A DNA stretch of 40,611 nt. Source: Deltaproteobacteria bacterium. Its GTDB lineage: Bacteria; Desulfobacterota; Dissulfuribacteria; Dissulfuribacterales; QOAL01. The DNA is taken from the NCBI GenBank assembly GCA_027028245.1, contig JALVJO010000048.1, positions 1-40,611 on the forward strand, written 5' to 3'. Each line of letters starts with the position of its first letter. The stretch's first letter is position 1. The position numbers and the translations under genes were made by a program. Of the stretch, positions 24,671 through 33,232 are shown piece after piece. Below the pieces are notes generated by a model. It was not told where the DNA came from. It searched no databases and saw only the letters and a list, made by a program, of their open reading frames with translations.

Positions 24671-26332
24671 ATAGCAAAAATTTACGGAAACACAAAAGGA
24701 CTTTCACCCACTCAGAAAAAGGCCCTGGAAAGACTCTACAGAAGGCGGATTCCCACAACAGAAATCTTCACTCACGATACTGCCAGGGCCATGACCGAAC
24801 TTTCCCAGATGCTGGCCCGCCAGGTCGCTGTCCTTGTAAACAGAAAGGGTATCATTACCCATGTCATAGCTGGAGACCGCCACGGCATATTCATTCCGGA
24901 TCTCCAGTATTACAGAAGGGGCAATTACAGGCTCAAGGGCTTGAGGTGCGTACGCACCAGCCTGGGAAGGAACCACGGCATCACCAGCGAAGACCTGACA
25001 GACCTCGCCCTGCTGCGCCTGGACGCCATGGTGGTTATTGACGTTCAAAAAGGACTGCCGGGCAGGCTTCACCTGGCATATCTCCTGCCTCCAGGTCCTG
25101 ACGGCCGAAAGTGGGAGGTTGAGACCTACAGCCGCGTCTCAGACCTGCCCTTCCAGTTTCACCATTTCATAAGGGAACTTGAACAGGAAATAGAACGTCG
25201 CTGCAGGCTGAAGGCCCTTGAGGGTGCGGAGGAAAGGGCAATTCTGGTCCATGCCGGCCCAAGGGGAGAGGAATACGCGGAAAGAAGCCTGGATGAACTC
25301 CAGAGGCTGGCGGAAACAGCCAACGTACAGGTGGTAGACAAGATCTACCAGAGGATTTCCCGTTACAATCCGGCACATCTTATCGGCAAGGGCAAGCTCA
25401 AGGAAATACTTGTTTCCGGCCTGTATCTCGGCGTTTCCATGGTTGTCTTTGATCAGAACCTGAGCCCCAGGCAGGCCAACAATATTGCCAGGATGATGGA
25501 TCTTAAGATCATAGACCGTACCCAGCTGATACTTGACATCTTTGCAAGACATGCAAATACCAGGGGAGGCAAAATCCAGGTGGAATTGGCCCAGCTGCGC
25601 TATACACTACCCAGACTGGTGGGCAAAGGCACAGCAATGTCGAGGCTCATGGGAGGCATAGGCGGAAAAGGCCCGGGTGAGACTAAACTCGAGGTGGACA
25701 GAAGGAGGATAAAACAAAGGATAGGATACCTGGAACGTGCCCTGAAGGGCCTTGAGAAGCAGCGCTGCCAGATGAGAAAGAGAAGGGGCAGAGAAAGGAT
25801 CCCGGTATTTTCCATAATTGGATATACCAACGCCGGAAAATCAACACTCCTGAACCGCCTGACAAAGAGCAGTGTACTGGTTCAAAACAAACTGTTTGCC
25901 ACCCTTGATCCTTCTACCAAGGCCCTGTTTCTGGAAGGCCAAAAGGTCCTTTTGTCAGATACCGTGGGATTTATTACCAACATGCCGCCTGATATAAAAA
26001 CAGCATTCAAGGCCACCCTGGAAGAACTGGAGGATTCTTCTGCCTTCATACATGTAGTGGATGCATCCAGTCCCTTTATTTACGAGGAGATGGCTGCCAC
26101 AGAAGACCTGCTGGAGGAGATGGGGCTCCTGGAAACGCCGAGGATTACCGTACTCAATAAGACGGACCTGCTGGATGATAAGGCCCTGAAAAGGATTTCC
26201 AGGATCAAGGGCATAAGATTATCTGCAAGGACAGGCAGCGGAGTTCAGGAACTCATGTCGGCCATCCGGGACCACCTGCCAAGAGGTCCCAGGACAGCTG
26301 ACTCTGCTCTTCCTAGGCTGAACTTTGCCTGA
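24671..26332 (+). CDS. hflX: GTPase HflX, apparent non-canonical ATA start
   Basis: About 553 residues. HflX is a ribosome-binding GTPase that splits stalled or hibernating 70S ribosomes under stress. It has the HflX N-terminal domain, the Gly-rich linker GGIGGKGPGETKLEVDRR, and the G domain with G1 GYTNAGKST (about 384-392), DTVGFI and NKTD. The first ATG is at 24791, but family-like sequence AKIYGNTKGLSPTQKKALERLYRRRIP is encoded upstream of it. The frame is closed by TAG at 24665-24667; ATA at 24671, 10 nt after GAGGT, is the best-placed start and gives the usual HflX N-terminus. An ATG at 24644 is in frame but separated by that TAG. A sequencing error (ATG read as ATA) is an alternative. 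Confidence 0.85.
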   Translation: MAKIYGNTKGLSPTQKKALERLYRRRIPTTEIFTHDTARAMTELSQMLARQVAVLVNRKGIITHVIAGDRHGIFIPDLQYYRRGNYRLKGLRCVRTSLGRNHGITSEDLTDLALLRLDAMVVIDVQKGLPGRLHLAYLLPPGPDGRKWEVETYSRVSDLPFQFHHFIRELEQEIERRCRLKALEGAEERAILVHAGPRGEEYAERSLDELQRLAETANVQVVDKIYQRISRYNPAHLIGKGKLKEILVSGLYLGVSMVVFDQNLSPRQANNIARMMDLKIIDRTQLILDIFARHANTRGGKIQVELAQLRYTLPRLVGKGTAMSRLMGGIGGKGPGETKLEVDRRRIKQRIGYLERALKGLEKQRCQMRKRRGRERIPVFSIIGYTNAGKSTLLNRLTKSSVLVQNKLFATLDPSTKALFLEGQKVLLSDTVGFITNMPPDIKTAFKATLEELEDSSAFIHVVDASSPFIYEEMAATEDLLEEMGLLETPRITVLNKTDLLDDKALKRISRIKGIRLSARTGSGVQELMSAIRDHLPRGPRTADSALPRLNFA

Positions 26333-26430
26333 TCCATTGATACTGACAGGTCAACAGGCCCTTTATCAGGAACCTTACTTCAAGCCCTGAGCAACAAAGC
26401 AGATTGGGCAAATTTGCCAATCCCTACGGG

Positions 26431-26510
26431 CGGCAAAAGGAGACAAAAAAACAAAGGAGAACATTCACGTAATACCTGAATTACAAAAAATATTTTGTCG
26501 CCTTTTGCCG
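26431..26510. repeat. Imperfect inverted repeat between convergent hflX and the selenoprotein gene
   Basis: Arms 26431-26448 and 26493-26510 (18 nt, 17 paired, starting CGGCAAAAGG) are separated by 44 nt. Inside, GTAAT (26469-26473) can pair with ATTAC (26480-26484). It lies in the 191-bp space between two convergent genes, so it may serve as a bidirectional terminator; the loop is long for a classical one. A small mobile remnant is an alternative. The rest of the space (26333-26430) holds only an imperfect palindrome around 26403-26421. Confidence 0.55.
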
Positions 26511-26523
26511 TGCAAAATTTGGG

Positions 26524-26727
26524 TTAAATTCTATCCACCCTTGCAAAGGCCAGGGCCTCGGCAAGTTCTTCTGTCATCTCGCCTGAATAATCCCTTATGG
26601 CAAACATGCTTCCGCAGCCCTGACACCTCAGGGCGATATTTCTTCAGCGCCTGCAAAGTTCCAGTTCTTGCCCGCACCGCCTGCACTTCAGGCCTGTACC
26701 CTTTTTCTGTCTGTTGAAAAAATACAT
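26524..26727 (-). CDS. Small dual-CxxC selenoprotein (in-frame TGA read as selenocysteine)
   Basis: 67 residues if the TGA at 26646-26644 (codon 28) is read as Sec. The frame has CRRC at residues 15-18, then CRR-U-RN, then CQGC at 35-38, and ends in an acidic tail and TAA. Both flanks keep coding character with paired CxxC motifs, as in a zinc ribbon or thiol-redox protein. To my recollection this resembles a family annotated as dual CXXC motif small (seleno)protein in deltaproteobacteria, in which the Sec position is held by Cys in other members. A hairpin starts 9 nt after the TGA (see the SECIS entry). ATG lies 12 nt after the fabD stop, so it is the last gene of the murA-moaA-gcvH-fabD unit. 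The biochemical role is unknown. Confidence 0.8.
26617..26634 (-). promoter_or_regulatory. Candidate bacterial SECIS hairpin
   Basis: On the mRNA, GCCCUG pairs perfectly with CAGGGC around the loop AGGUGU, starting 9 nt after the in-frame UGA. The E. coli fdhF SECIS has the loop AGGUCU on a stem beginning about 11 nt after its UGA, so both spacing and loop (GGU) fit SelB recognition. The element lies within the coding sequence, as bacterial SECIS elements do. Confidence 0.72.
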
Positions 26728-26739
26728 TTTATCAGATGG

Positions 26740-27687
26740 TTAGTCCTTGTTGTTCCCTAAGAGATTTGCAATATCCTGCGGATTTTCCACGCTGAAAAAA
26801 TCCACGTCCTCAGCGTCAAGACATTTCCTTGCCAGGTTGGTCAATACCTTCTTGGGACCAAGTTCTATAAAAGTGCGCACCCCGTCCCTGTACATGTTGT
26901 TGATAATATCAAACCACCTCACAGGAGAACATATCTGCTCAGCCATAAGTTCCCTCATGCGAGTACCTGAAGCTTCCGGTTCAGCGGTTACATTGCTGTA
27001 AACGGGAATACGGCCGTCCTCAAAGGAGATACCAGCCAGCACTTCCTTGAATCTGTCAGCTGCAGGCCTCATCAGGGGGCTGTGATATGCACCTGACACC
27101 TTTAAGGGCACGGCACGCTTCCCAGCGTCTTTTACAGCCCTGCACAGCTTGCTGACCAGCTCTTTCTCTCCTGTTACAACAATCTGCTCCCTGGAGTTGT
27201 GATTGGCAAGGGCCAGTACACCCTGAGCATCTGCCGTGACCTTGTCAACGAGCACTTGCAGGCCGTCCCGGTCAAGGCCGATTACGGCTGCCATGGCTCC
27301 TGGATTCAGGTCTGCGGCTTCCTCCATGAACTCACCCCTTGATCTGACAAGGCGAAAGACATCCTCTGTATTCAGGATTCCGCAAGCCCAGAGGGCTGGA
27401 TATTCACCAAGGCTGTGGCCGGCTGCTGCATGCGCCTCTATCCCGGCTTCACGGACAGCCTTGCAGATCAAAAGGTCCACTGCAGTAAGACAAGGCTGGA
27501 GGTTTCTGGTCTTTGTAAGTTCCGAAATCGGTCCTTCCAGGCAAAGAGAAGCCACCGGGACCCCGGAGATCTTTTCTGCAGTTTCAAACAGCCTTCCGGC
27601 TTCTGGAAGCTCTCTGAGAAAATCCTTGCCCATACCTACGTACTGGGAGCCCTGGCCCGGGAAGAGAAAGGCAGTTTTTCCCGTCAT
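26740..27687 (-). CDS. fabD: Malonyl-CoA:ACP transacylase FabD
   Basis: 315 residues. It starts TAFLFPGQGSQYVGMG, the acyltransferase signature, and has the nucleophile elbow GHSLGEY (Ser-92 by my count), followed later by GAYHSPLM with the catalytic His and by PVYSNVTAEP. It loads malonyl groups onto acyl carrier protein for fatty-acid elongation. ATG overlaps the stop of the GcvH-like gene by 4 nt. No other fab gene is adjacent, which is unusual since fabD commonly sits with fabH, fabG and acpP. Confidence 0.95.
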   Translation of the reverse strand: MTGKTAFLFPGQGSQYVGMGKDFLRELPEAGRLFETAEKISGVPVASLCLEGPISELTKTRNLQPCLTAVDLLICKAVREAGIEAHAAAGHSLGEYPALWACGILNTEDVFRLVRSRGEFMEEAADLNPGAMAAVIGLDRDGLQVLVDKVTADAQGVLALANHNSREQIVVTGEKELVSKLCRAVKDAGKRAVPLKVSGAYHSPLMRPAADRFKEVLAGISFEDGRIPVYSNVTAEPEASGTRMRELMAEQICSPVRWFDIINNMYRDGVRTFIELGPKKVLTNLARKCLDAEDVDFFSVENPQDIANLLGNNKD

Positions 27688-28136
27688 TCTTCCATTACCT
27701 CCAAGGCATCATCTTCGTCCTCGAGCTGCTCGCTTTCTTTTATTTTCAGTTCTTCAACGAATTTTTCATATTCGTCCGGCCCCATGAGATCATCAAGCTC
27801 CTGGGGCTGGGCAAGCGCAAGTACCATGAGCCAGCCGTCATCATAGGGATCATCATTGATCATTTCCGGAGAATCGATCAACTGATCATTGGCAGAAAGC
27901 ACCCTGCCTGAAAGCGGACAAAAAAGCTCTGTGACCTCTCCCATGGAATTTTCCACTGTAGCAAAGCAGTCGGTTTCAACAAATTCATCCCCGGCCTCGG
28001 GCACATCTACGGACACTATTGAGCCAATCCTTTCCTGCCCGAAATCCGTTATGCCTACCACTGCCTTTTCCTGCCTGTCATCTGGTTTTACCCATATATG
28101 CTCCTCGGTATATAGGAGATCTTCAAGGATAATCAT
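27684..28136 (-). CDS. GcvH-like lipoyl-domain protein lacking the lipoylation lysine
   Basis: 150 residues with the whole GcvH framework: LYTEEHIWVKPDD, VVGITDFGQERIGSIVSVDVPEAGD, LFCPLSGRVLSANDQL, and ENP/VNEDPYGEGWL-like MINDDPYDDGWLMVLAL. GcvH carries lipoate on the Lys of an ESVKAAS motif. Here the region reads VENSMGEVTE (61-70), with Met at or beside that position, and no Lys occurs in the loop, so it cannot be lipoylated in the standard way. An acidic C-terminal tail (134-150) is added. No gcvT or gcvP is in the window. It may be a non-catalytic homologue with a structural or regulatory role. It overlaps fabD by 4 nt and follows moaA by 22 nt. Confidence 0.85.
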   Translation of the reverse strand: MIILEDLLYTEEHIWVKPDDRQEKAVVGITDFGQERIGSIVSVDVPEAGDEFVETDCFATVENSMGEVTELFCPLSGRVLSANDQLIDSPEMINDDPYDDGWLMVLALAQPQELDDLMGPDEYEKFVEELKIKESEQLEDEDDALEVMEE

Positions 28137-28158
28137 AATTCCTCCTGTTTATTTTTAT

Positions 28159-29163
28159 TCAACCGCCAATCGATGACATCTGCCTGCGGCATGACGGCAA
28201 GTTCTGCTCTTGCACAAGGTATCTGGCGGGCTTTCGGGCTACTGCTTCCAGCAGAAACCCTGCTAACTCCTGGTCAGTTATTTGCCCTCGGAGCATGTCC
28301 CTGAGAAGCACCTCCCTGTCAGAGAAGAGGCACAGGCGGAGTCTTCCGTCAGCAGTAATTCTAAGCCGGTTGCATTCACTGCAGAAGCTGTGACTGAGAG
28401 GGCTTATGAAGCCGATGCCTCCCTTTCCTCCCTTTAGGGTGTAAAGTTCGGCAGGGCCTGAATTTTTTTTCCTTCTTTTGGGCTCAAGTTTGCCGTTTTT
28501 TTCCTCAATAATCTCTTTTGCCTCGTCGGAAGACAGAAAATATCCCTCACCCCAGTTGGACCCCTTGCCCACAGGCATAAATTCTATAAAGCGCACTTCA
28601 ATGGGATATTCCGCAGATAAACGGGCGAAATCCGGGATTTCATCGTCATTTTTCCCTTTCATCATGACGAAATTGATCTTTACTGGTGAAAACCCCAGCT
28701 CCATGCACCTGTTTATACCGGCCCAGACGTTTTCAAAAAGATCCCTTCCGGTAATCCCATGGAAACGATCCCTTTTCAGGGTATCAAGGCTTATATTGAT
28801 ATGCCTTACTCCCAGGGCAAAGATGTTTTCTGCCAGGGCTGGAAGCTCGACCCCGTTGGTTGTCAGGCAAAGCTCCTCCACCCCTTCCAGCAGGGAAATG
28901 CCTTCCATGAGCCTGATGACGTCCTTTCGCACCAGGGGTTCCCCCCCGGTAAGACGTATCTTCCTGACCCCCTGCCTGGCAAGCACCCTTACCAGGCGAA
29001 TGATCTCCTCGAATCGAAGTATGTTCTCATGGGGCATCCAGTTGAAATCGGCCTGGGGCATACAGTAGAAGCAGCGCAGGTTGCACCTGTCCGTGACGGA
29101 AAGGCGAAGGTATGTCATCTTTCTGCCAAAACTGTCAATAAGTTCAGGATACGCCGATTTCAT
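28159..29163 (-). CDS. moaA: GTP 3',8-cyclase MoaA
   Basis: 334 residues from ATG at 29163, one base after the murA stop (a TTG at 29181 is an in-frame alternative). The radical SAM motif CNLRCFYC gives Cys-27, -31 and -34. The second cluster lies in the C-terminal part (FCSECNRLRITADGRLRLCLF), and the protein ends in the double glycine that is essential in MoaA. It converts GTP to 3',8-cyclo-7,8-dihydro-GTP, the first step of molybdopterin synthesis. Molybdenum or tungsten enzymes such as formate dehydrogenases are often selenoproteins, which fits the selenoprotein gene downstream. Confidence 0.96.
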   Translation of the reverse strand: MKSAYPELIDSFGRKMTYLRLSVTDRCNLRCFYCMPQADFNWMPHENILRFEEIIRLVRVLARQGVRKIRLTGGEPLVRKDVIRLMEGISLLEGVEELCLTTNGVELPALAENIFALGVRHINISLDTLKRDRFHGITGRDLFENVWAGINRCMELGFSPVKINFVMMKGKNDDEIPDFARLSAEYPIEVRFIEFMPVGKGSNWGEGYFLSSDEAKEIIEEKNGKLEPKRRKKNSGPAELYTLKGGKGGIGFISPLSHSFCSECNRLRITADGRLRLCLFSDREVLLRDMLRGQITDQELAGFLLEAVARKPARYLVQEQNLPSCRRQMSSIGG

Positions 29164-29164
29164 G

Positions 29165-30436
29165 TCAGACAGTCTCTTCAATCTTTACACGCTTCATCAC
29201 TGCCCCGGCAGAGCAAAGCTTTTCATCCATGTTTTCGTATCCCCTGTTCAGGTGATTGAGGCCCCCCACAACGGTCTTGCCCTTTGCAGCAAGACCTGCA
29301 AGGACCAGACAGGCACTTGCCCTCAGATCAGTGGCCATAACAGGGGCCCCGGCAAGGGAGGAGACGCCTCTGACAATGGCGCTCCTGCCCTCAATTCTTA
29401 TATCAGCGCCCAAGCGCCTCAATTCAGCCACATGCATGAAACGGTTTTCAAATATGGTCTCGGTTATCACGCTCAAACCCCCGGCCAAGGCCATCAACAC
29501 CATTATCTGGGCCTGGAGATCTGTCGGGAAACCGGGATAAGGAAGGGTCTTGACGTCAACGCTCTTGAGTCTGCCTCTTCGTTTCACCCTGATGGTGGTC
29601 TCGTCCAGGATATCGATCACCAGGCCTGCATTCTTCAGCTTTTCCAAAACGGCATCGAGATGGGACGGCACTGTATTTTCAAGTACCAGCTTCCCGCCGG
29701 CGGCACCTACTGCCATGAGATAGGTTCCGGTCTCTATCCTGTCTGGTATTATCTTCCAGTCCACAGGGCTGAGCTGCCTTACGCCTTCGATTTTCACTGT
29801 TTCACTGCCAAGGCCTTTTATATGAGCACCCATCTGCTGCAGCATCTGTCCCAGTGCCACCACCTCTGGTTCCCTGGCTGCATTTTCAAGGGTTGTCACA
29901 CCGCTTGCCAGACAGGCCGCCATCATGAGGTTTTCCGTAGCAGTAACAGAAGGGATGTCAAAATAGATCCTTGCGCCTGAAAGACGTCTTGCCCGGACCT
30001 CTACATAGCCTTCCCTGAGCTTGAGCTTTGCTCCCATGAGCTCAAGGCCCTTGAGGTGAAAATCTATGGGACGGGCTCCGATGGCACAGCCTCCCGGCAG
30101 TGCAACCTTGGCTCTGCCGAGCCCGGCGGTCAGAGGCCCCAGTACCAGCACGGATGCCCTCATCATTCGGACAAGCTCGTAAGGCGCCTCGTGACTGGAA
30201 AGACCGCTTGAATCAACAAGGAGGGCACCAGTTTCTTCCTTTTTACATTTAAAACCCAGTTCCTCAAGGAGTCTTATGAAGATATTTACATCCTCCAGGC
30301 AGGGCACATCTCTTAGACGAAACGCCCCCTGGGCAAGAAGGGTGGCAGCAAGCATGGGAAGAGCCGCATTTTTCGCCCCGCTGATCCTTATGCTGCCCTT
30401 GAGGGAATGACCTCCCTGAATTTCGAGCTGTTCCAT
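29165..30436 (-). CDS. murA: UDP-N-acetylglucosamine 1-carboxyvinyltransferase MurA
   Basis: 423 residues from ATG at 30436 (MEQLEIQGG..., the usual MurA start; the open frame extends to 30490 without homology). It transfers enolpyruvate from PEP to UDP-GlcNAc, the first committed step of peptidoglycan synthesis. Key features: SGAKNAALP (Lys-22, Asn-23) and [12 protein letters not shown] with the catalytic Cys at 117, the residue that fosfomycin alkylates. It heads a compact unit murA-moaA-gcvH-like-fabD-selenoprotein. The 222 bp upstream, to the secDF stop, show no gene. Confidence 0.97.
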   Translation of the reverse strand: MEQLEIQGGHSLKGSIRISGAKNAALPMLAATLLAQGAFRLRDVPCLEDVNIFIRLLEELGFKCKKEETGALLVDSSGLSSHEAPYELVRMMRASVLVLGPLTAGLGRAKVALPGGCAIGARPIDFHLKGLELMGAKLKLREGYVEVRARRLSGARIYFDIPSVTATENLMMAACLASGVTTLENAAREPEVVALGQMLQQMGAHIKGLGSETVKIEGVRQLSPVDWKIIPDRIETGTYLMAVGAAGGKLVLENTVPSHLDAVLEKLKNAGLVIDILDETTIRVKRRGRLKSVDVKTLPYPGFPTDLQAQIMVLMALAGGLSVITETIFENRFMHVAELRRLGADIRIEGRSAIVRGVSSLAGAPVMATDLRASACLVLAGLAAKGKTVVGGLNHLNRGYENMDEKLCSAGAVMKRVKIEETV

Positions 30437-30658
30437 CACTGGACTTTTCAAAATAACAGGCGGCTTCTGGAAATTGTGCTGAATCTGCAACTGCTGATAA
30501 TCACCGTATATTTTTTACTCCTTGTGCTACGGCCGGTTTATCATTTTCGCCCCCCAATTCTGGAAGCAGGAGGCACCGGCTGCTTAAGCGTCGATCAGGA
30601 TGAATCACATACTCTATCTTCCTTCATCCCGCCGTGCCAAAGGCAAGGGTATCTGCTG

Positions 30659-33232
30659 CTATTTCGGGGCCTTGCCCTTGTGCCAGATATAGACTATCGG
30701 GCTTGCAACAAATACCGACGAATACGTACCCACTATGATCCCCAGCATGAGGGCCAGGGCAAAATCATGTATGACCACACCTCCGAAGAAATACAGAGAC
30801 AAAACAACGATAAGGGTGGTCACTGAGGTGATTATGGTACGGCTGAGCATCTCGTTGACGCTCCTGTTTATTATTTCTGCAAAGGAAAGCTTCCTGTGCT
30901 TCTTAAGGTTTTCCCTTATCCTGTCGAACACCACCACTGTATCTGTGAGCGAATAGCCGGCCAGGGTGAGAAGGGCCGTTACTATGAGAAGGGTGATCTC
31001 CTTGTCCAGGATATAAAACACCCCCAGCACTGCCAGGACATCGTGAAATGTGGCAATTGCCGCTGCCACACCAAAGCTGAAATTAAACCTGAAGGCCAAG
31101 TATCCTATGATGCCTGCAAGGGAGATAAGGATGGCGGTTATGGCCTTTTTCCTGAGCTCCCTGCTCACCGTTGAGCCGATCTCGGTCTTGCTCTCGATGC
31201 TAAAATTATAGCCGGGCATGCCCTTTTGAAGGGCGCTTGTAATGCTTGCCTCTATATCTCCCACAGTGGCCACAGATTTCTTCACCCTGACTATCAGGCT
31301 GTTTTCCTTGGGAACTTCCTGAAGGGCATACCCGGAAAGTCCGGCCTGATGGAGGGCAGCCCTCACCTTTTCAAGGCCAAAGGGTTTGTCAGCCCTGTAC
31401 TGAACCATGGTACCGCCGGCGAAGTCCACACCGAGGTTTGCCGCCCCCCTGTTGATCTGTACAAAGGCAAAGATGCCCGTGGCTACAAGGACTGCCGAAA
31501 TGGCCAGGGAAATATTCCTCTTCCCTATGAAATCTATACTTGTCTTCTTGACTATCTGCATAAAAGACAAGTCCTTGAGGGCCTTCTTGTAAAGCAGGAG
31601 GTCGTAAACCCACCTTGTTGCATAAATAGCCGTAAAGAGGTTGATGATGATACCTGCAGAAAGAGTCACTGCAAAACCCTTGATGGGGCCGGTCCCAAAA
31701 AGGAACAATGCAAGGGCTGTTATGAGGGTGGTGACGTGGGCATCCACAATGGTCCAGAAGGCCTTGTCGTACCCTCCGTCTATAAATGCCTTGAGAGGCT
31801 TGCCCAGGGCCTTTTCCTCGCGCATTCGTTCAAAAATGAGCACATTGGAATCAACGCCCATTCCAATGGTCAATATGATACCGGCAATACCCGGCAGCGT
31901 CAGGGTGGCCTGGAACAGAGCCAGCACTGCCATGAGAAATACCAGGTTCAACAGCATTGCTATATCGGCGATGAAACCGGAGAGCCTGTAATAGACCACC
32001 ATGAAAAGGATGACGAAACATGCACCTGCTATGCCGGACAGAAGCCCCTTCTGGATGGAATCACGCCCCAGGGAAGGGCCGACCGTGACGTTTTGAATGA
32101 TCTTTACCGGGGCCGGCAGGGCACCAGCTCTTAGCACAATGGCCAGATCTGCCGCCTCCTCGTGGGTAAATGATCCCGAGATCTGGGCATGACCGCCTCC
32201 GATCTTTTCACGGATCACCGGGGCGGAACGTACTATCCCGTCCAGGACAATTGCCAGACGCTTGCCCACGTTTTCCTCAGTGATCTTTTCGAAGATCCTG
32301 GCGCCTCTGTCTGTAAGATCCAGGGCGACATAAGGTTCATTGTAGTTTCCGCCTATACGGACATGGGCAGTTTTTACCGCATCTCCTGTCATGAGGGTCT
32401 TGTCCTTGAGGAGAATGGGAACGTTGCTGACCCTGCCTGTCTGCGGATCAACGTCCTTCAGAAAATAGATCTTGTCCCCCCTGGGGATCTGACCTTTCAA
32501 AACTGCATTGAGCTGGTTTACATCATAGTGGGCAGGAAGCCTTCCGCTCTCCACAGCCTTTCTTATCAGGCTTCTGAGGTCAACGGCTGCATCGTCATCA
32601 ACCAGTTTGAATTCCAGCTGAGCCGTCTGGCCAATGAGCTTCAGTGCCCTGTCCGGATCCTTTACGCCAGGAAGCTGGACTACTATTTCCTCTTCGCCCT
32701 GGCGTACGATTACCGGCTCAGTGACACCGAACTGGTCTATCCGGTTCCTGATGATTTCCAGGGATTGTTCAACTGCATGTTCCCTTATAAATTTTTCTTC
32801 CTTTTCGGAAAGGGTCAAGGTGATTGTGGGAAATCTTGCCTCTTCATTGATATCCTTTATCTTAAGATCCGGAAAGTCTTCCTTGATAACCTCTTTTATC
32901 CTTTCAAGGGCACTCTTGTTGGGAATGGCCAGGAGTATCTCGTCAGGATTTGCGCTCTTCCTCTTGACCACAGTTATGTTCTGCCGCTTCAAGGCGTCTT
33001 TCAGATCCTGGCTGTAGAGCTCTGCTGCATTTCTGACTGCCTGATCTACATCCACCTTGAGGATGAGATGCATGCCACCTTGAAGGTCGAGGCCGAGTTT
33101 AAGGCCTTCCTGATATACGTATTTCTTAAACCATTGCGGCGTGTTTGGATAAAAGGACGGTATGACCAGAACTACTGAAGCCGCAACGAGAAACGCTAAT
33201 AGGGCAAATTTCCATCTCAAGGCCTTAGGCAT
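30659..33232 (-). CDS. secDF: Protein translocase subunit SecDF (SecD-SecF fusion)
   Basis: 857 residues. The SecD part (1 to about 545) has the first helix, GLDLQGGMHLILKV at 47-60, the large P1 periplasmic domain and five further helices (GIAGIILTIGMGVDSNVLIFERMREE in TM4). The SecF part (about 565-857) starts at ISLAISAVLVATGIFAF, with GVDFAGGTMVQYR and YSLTDTVVVFDRIRENLKKHRK. SecDF uses proton-motive force to complete Sec-dependent protein translocation. In many proteobacteria secD and secF are separate; here they are continuous with no stop. yajC, often just upstream, is not in the 467 bp before the start. Confidence 0.97.
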   Translation of the reverse strand: MPKALRWKFALLAFLVAASVVLVIPSFYPNTPQWFKKYVYQEGLKLGLDLQGGMHLILKVDVDQAVRNAAELYSQDLKDALKRQNITVVKRKSANPDEILLAIPNKSALERIKEVIKEDFPDLKIKDINEEARFPTITLTLSEKEEKFIREHAVEQSLEIIRNRIDQFGVTEPVIVRQGEEEIVVQLPGVKDPDRALKLIGQTAQLEFKLVDDDAAVDLRSLIRKAVESGRLPAHYDVNQLNAVLKGQIPRGDKIYFLKDVDPQTGRVSNVPILLKDKTLMTGDAVKTAHVRIGGNYNEPYVALDLTDRGARIFEKITEENVGKRLAIVLDGIVRSAPVIREKIGGGHAQISGSFTHEEAADLAIVLRAGALPAPVKIIQNVTVGPSLGRDSIQKGLLSGIAGACFVILFMVVYYRLSGFIADIAMLLNLVFLMAVLALFQATLTLPGIAGIILTIGMGVDSNVLIFERMREEKALGKPLKAFIDGGYDKAFWTIVDAHVTTLITALALFLFGTGPIKGFAVTLSAGIIINLFTAIYATRWVYDLLLYKKALKDLSFMQIVKKTSIDFIGKRNISLAISAVLVATGIFAFVQINRGAANLGVDFAGGTMVQYRADKPFGLEKVRAALHQAGLSGYALQEVPKENSLIVRVKKSVATVGDIEASITSALQKGMPGYNFSIESKTEIGSTVSRELRKKAITAILISLAGIIGYLAFRFNFSFGVAAAIATFHDVLAVLGVFYILDKEITLLIVTALLTLAGYSLTDTVVVFDRIRENLKKHRKLSFAEIINRSVNEMLSRTIITSVTTLIVVLSLYFFGGVVIHDFALALMLGIIVGTYSSVFVASPIVYIWHKGKAPK

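Noticed and set aside
26505-26717. Plus-strand open frame (70 codons) opposite the selenoprotein gene
   Set aside because: It lacks features, whereas the minus-strand frame has paired CxxC motifs and a SECIS-like hairpin.
29081-29980. Open frame of 299 codons on the plus strand
   Set aside because: Antisense to moaA and murA, both strongly supported.
31226-32134. Open frame of 302 codons on the plus strand
   Set aside because: Antisense to secDF, which has unmistakable motifs on the minus strand; the antisense product shows no domain and has unusual composition.
32189-33178. Open frame of 329 codons on the plus strand
   Set aside because: Antisense to the SecD part of secDF; a shadow of GC-biased codon positions.
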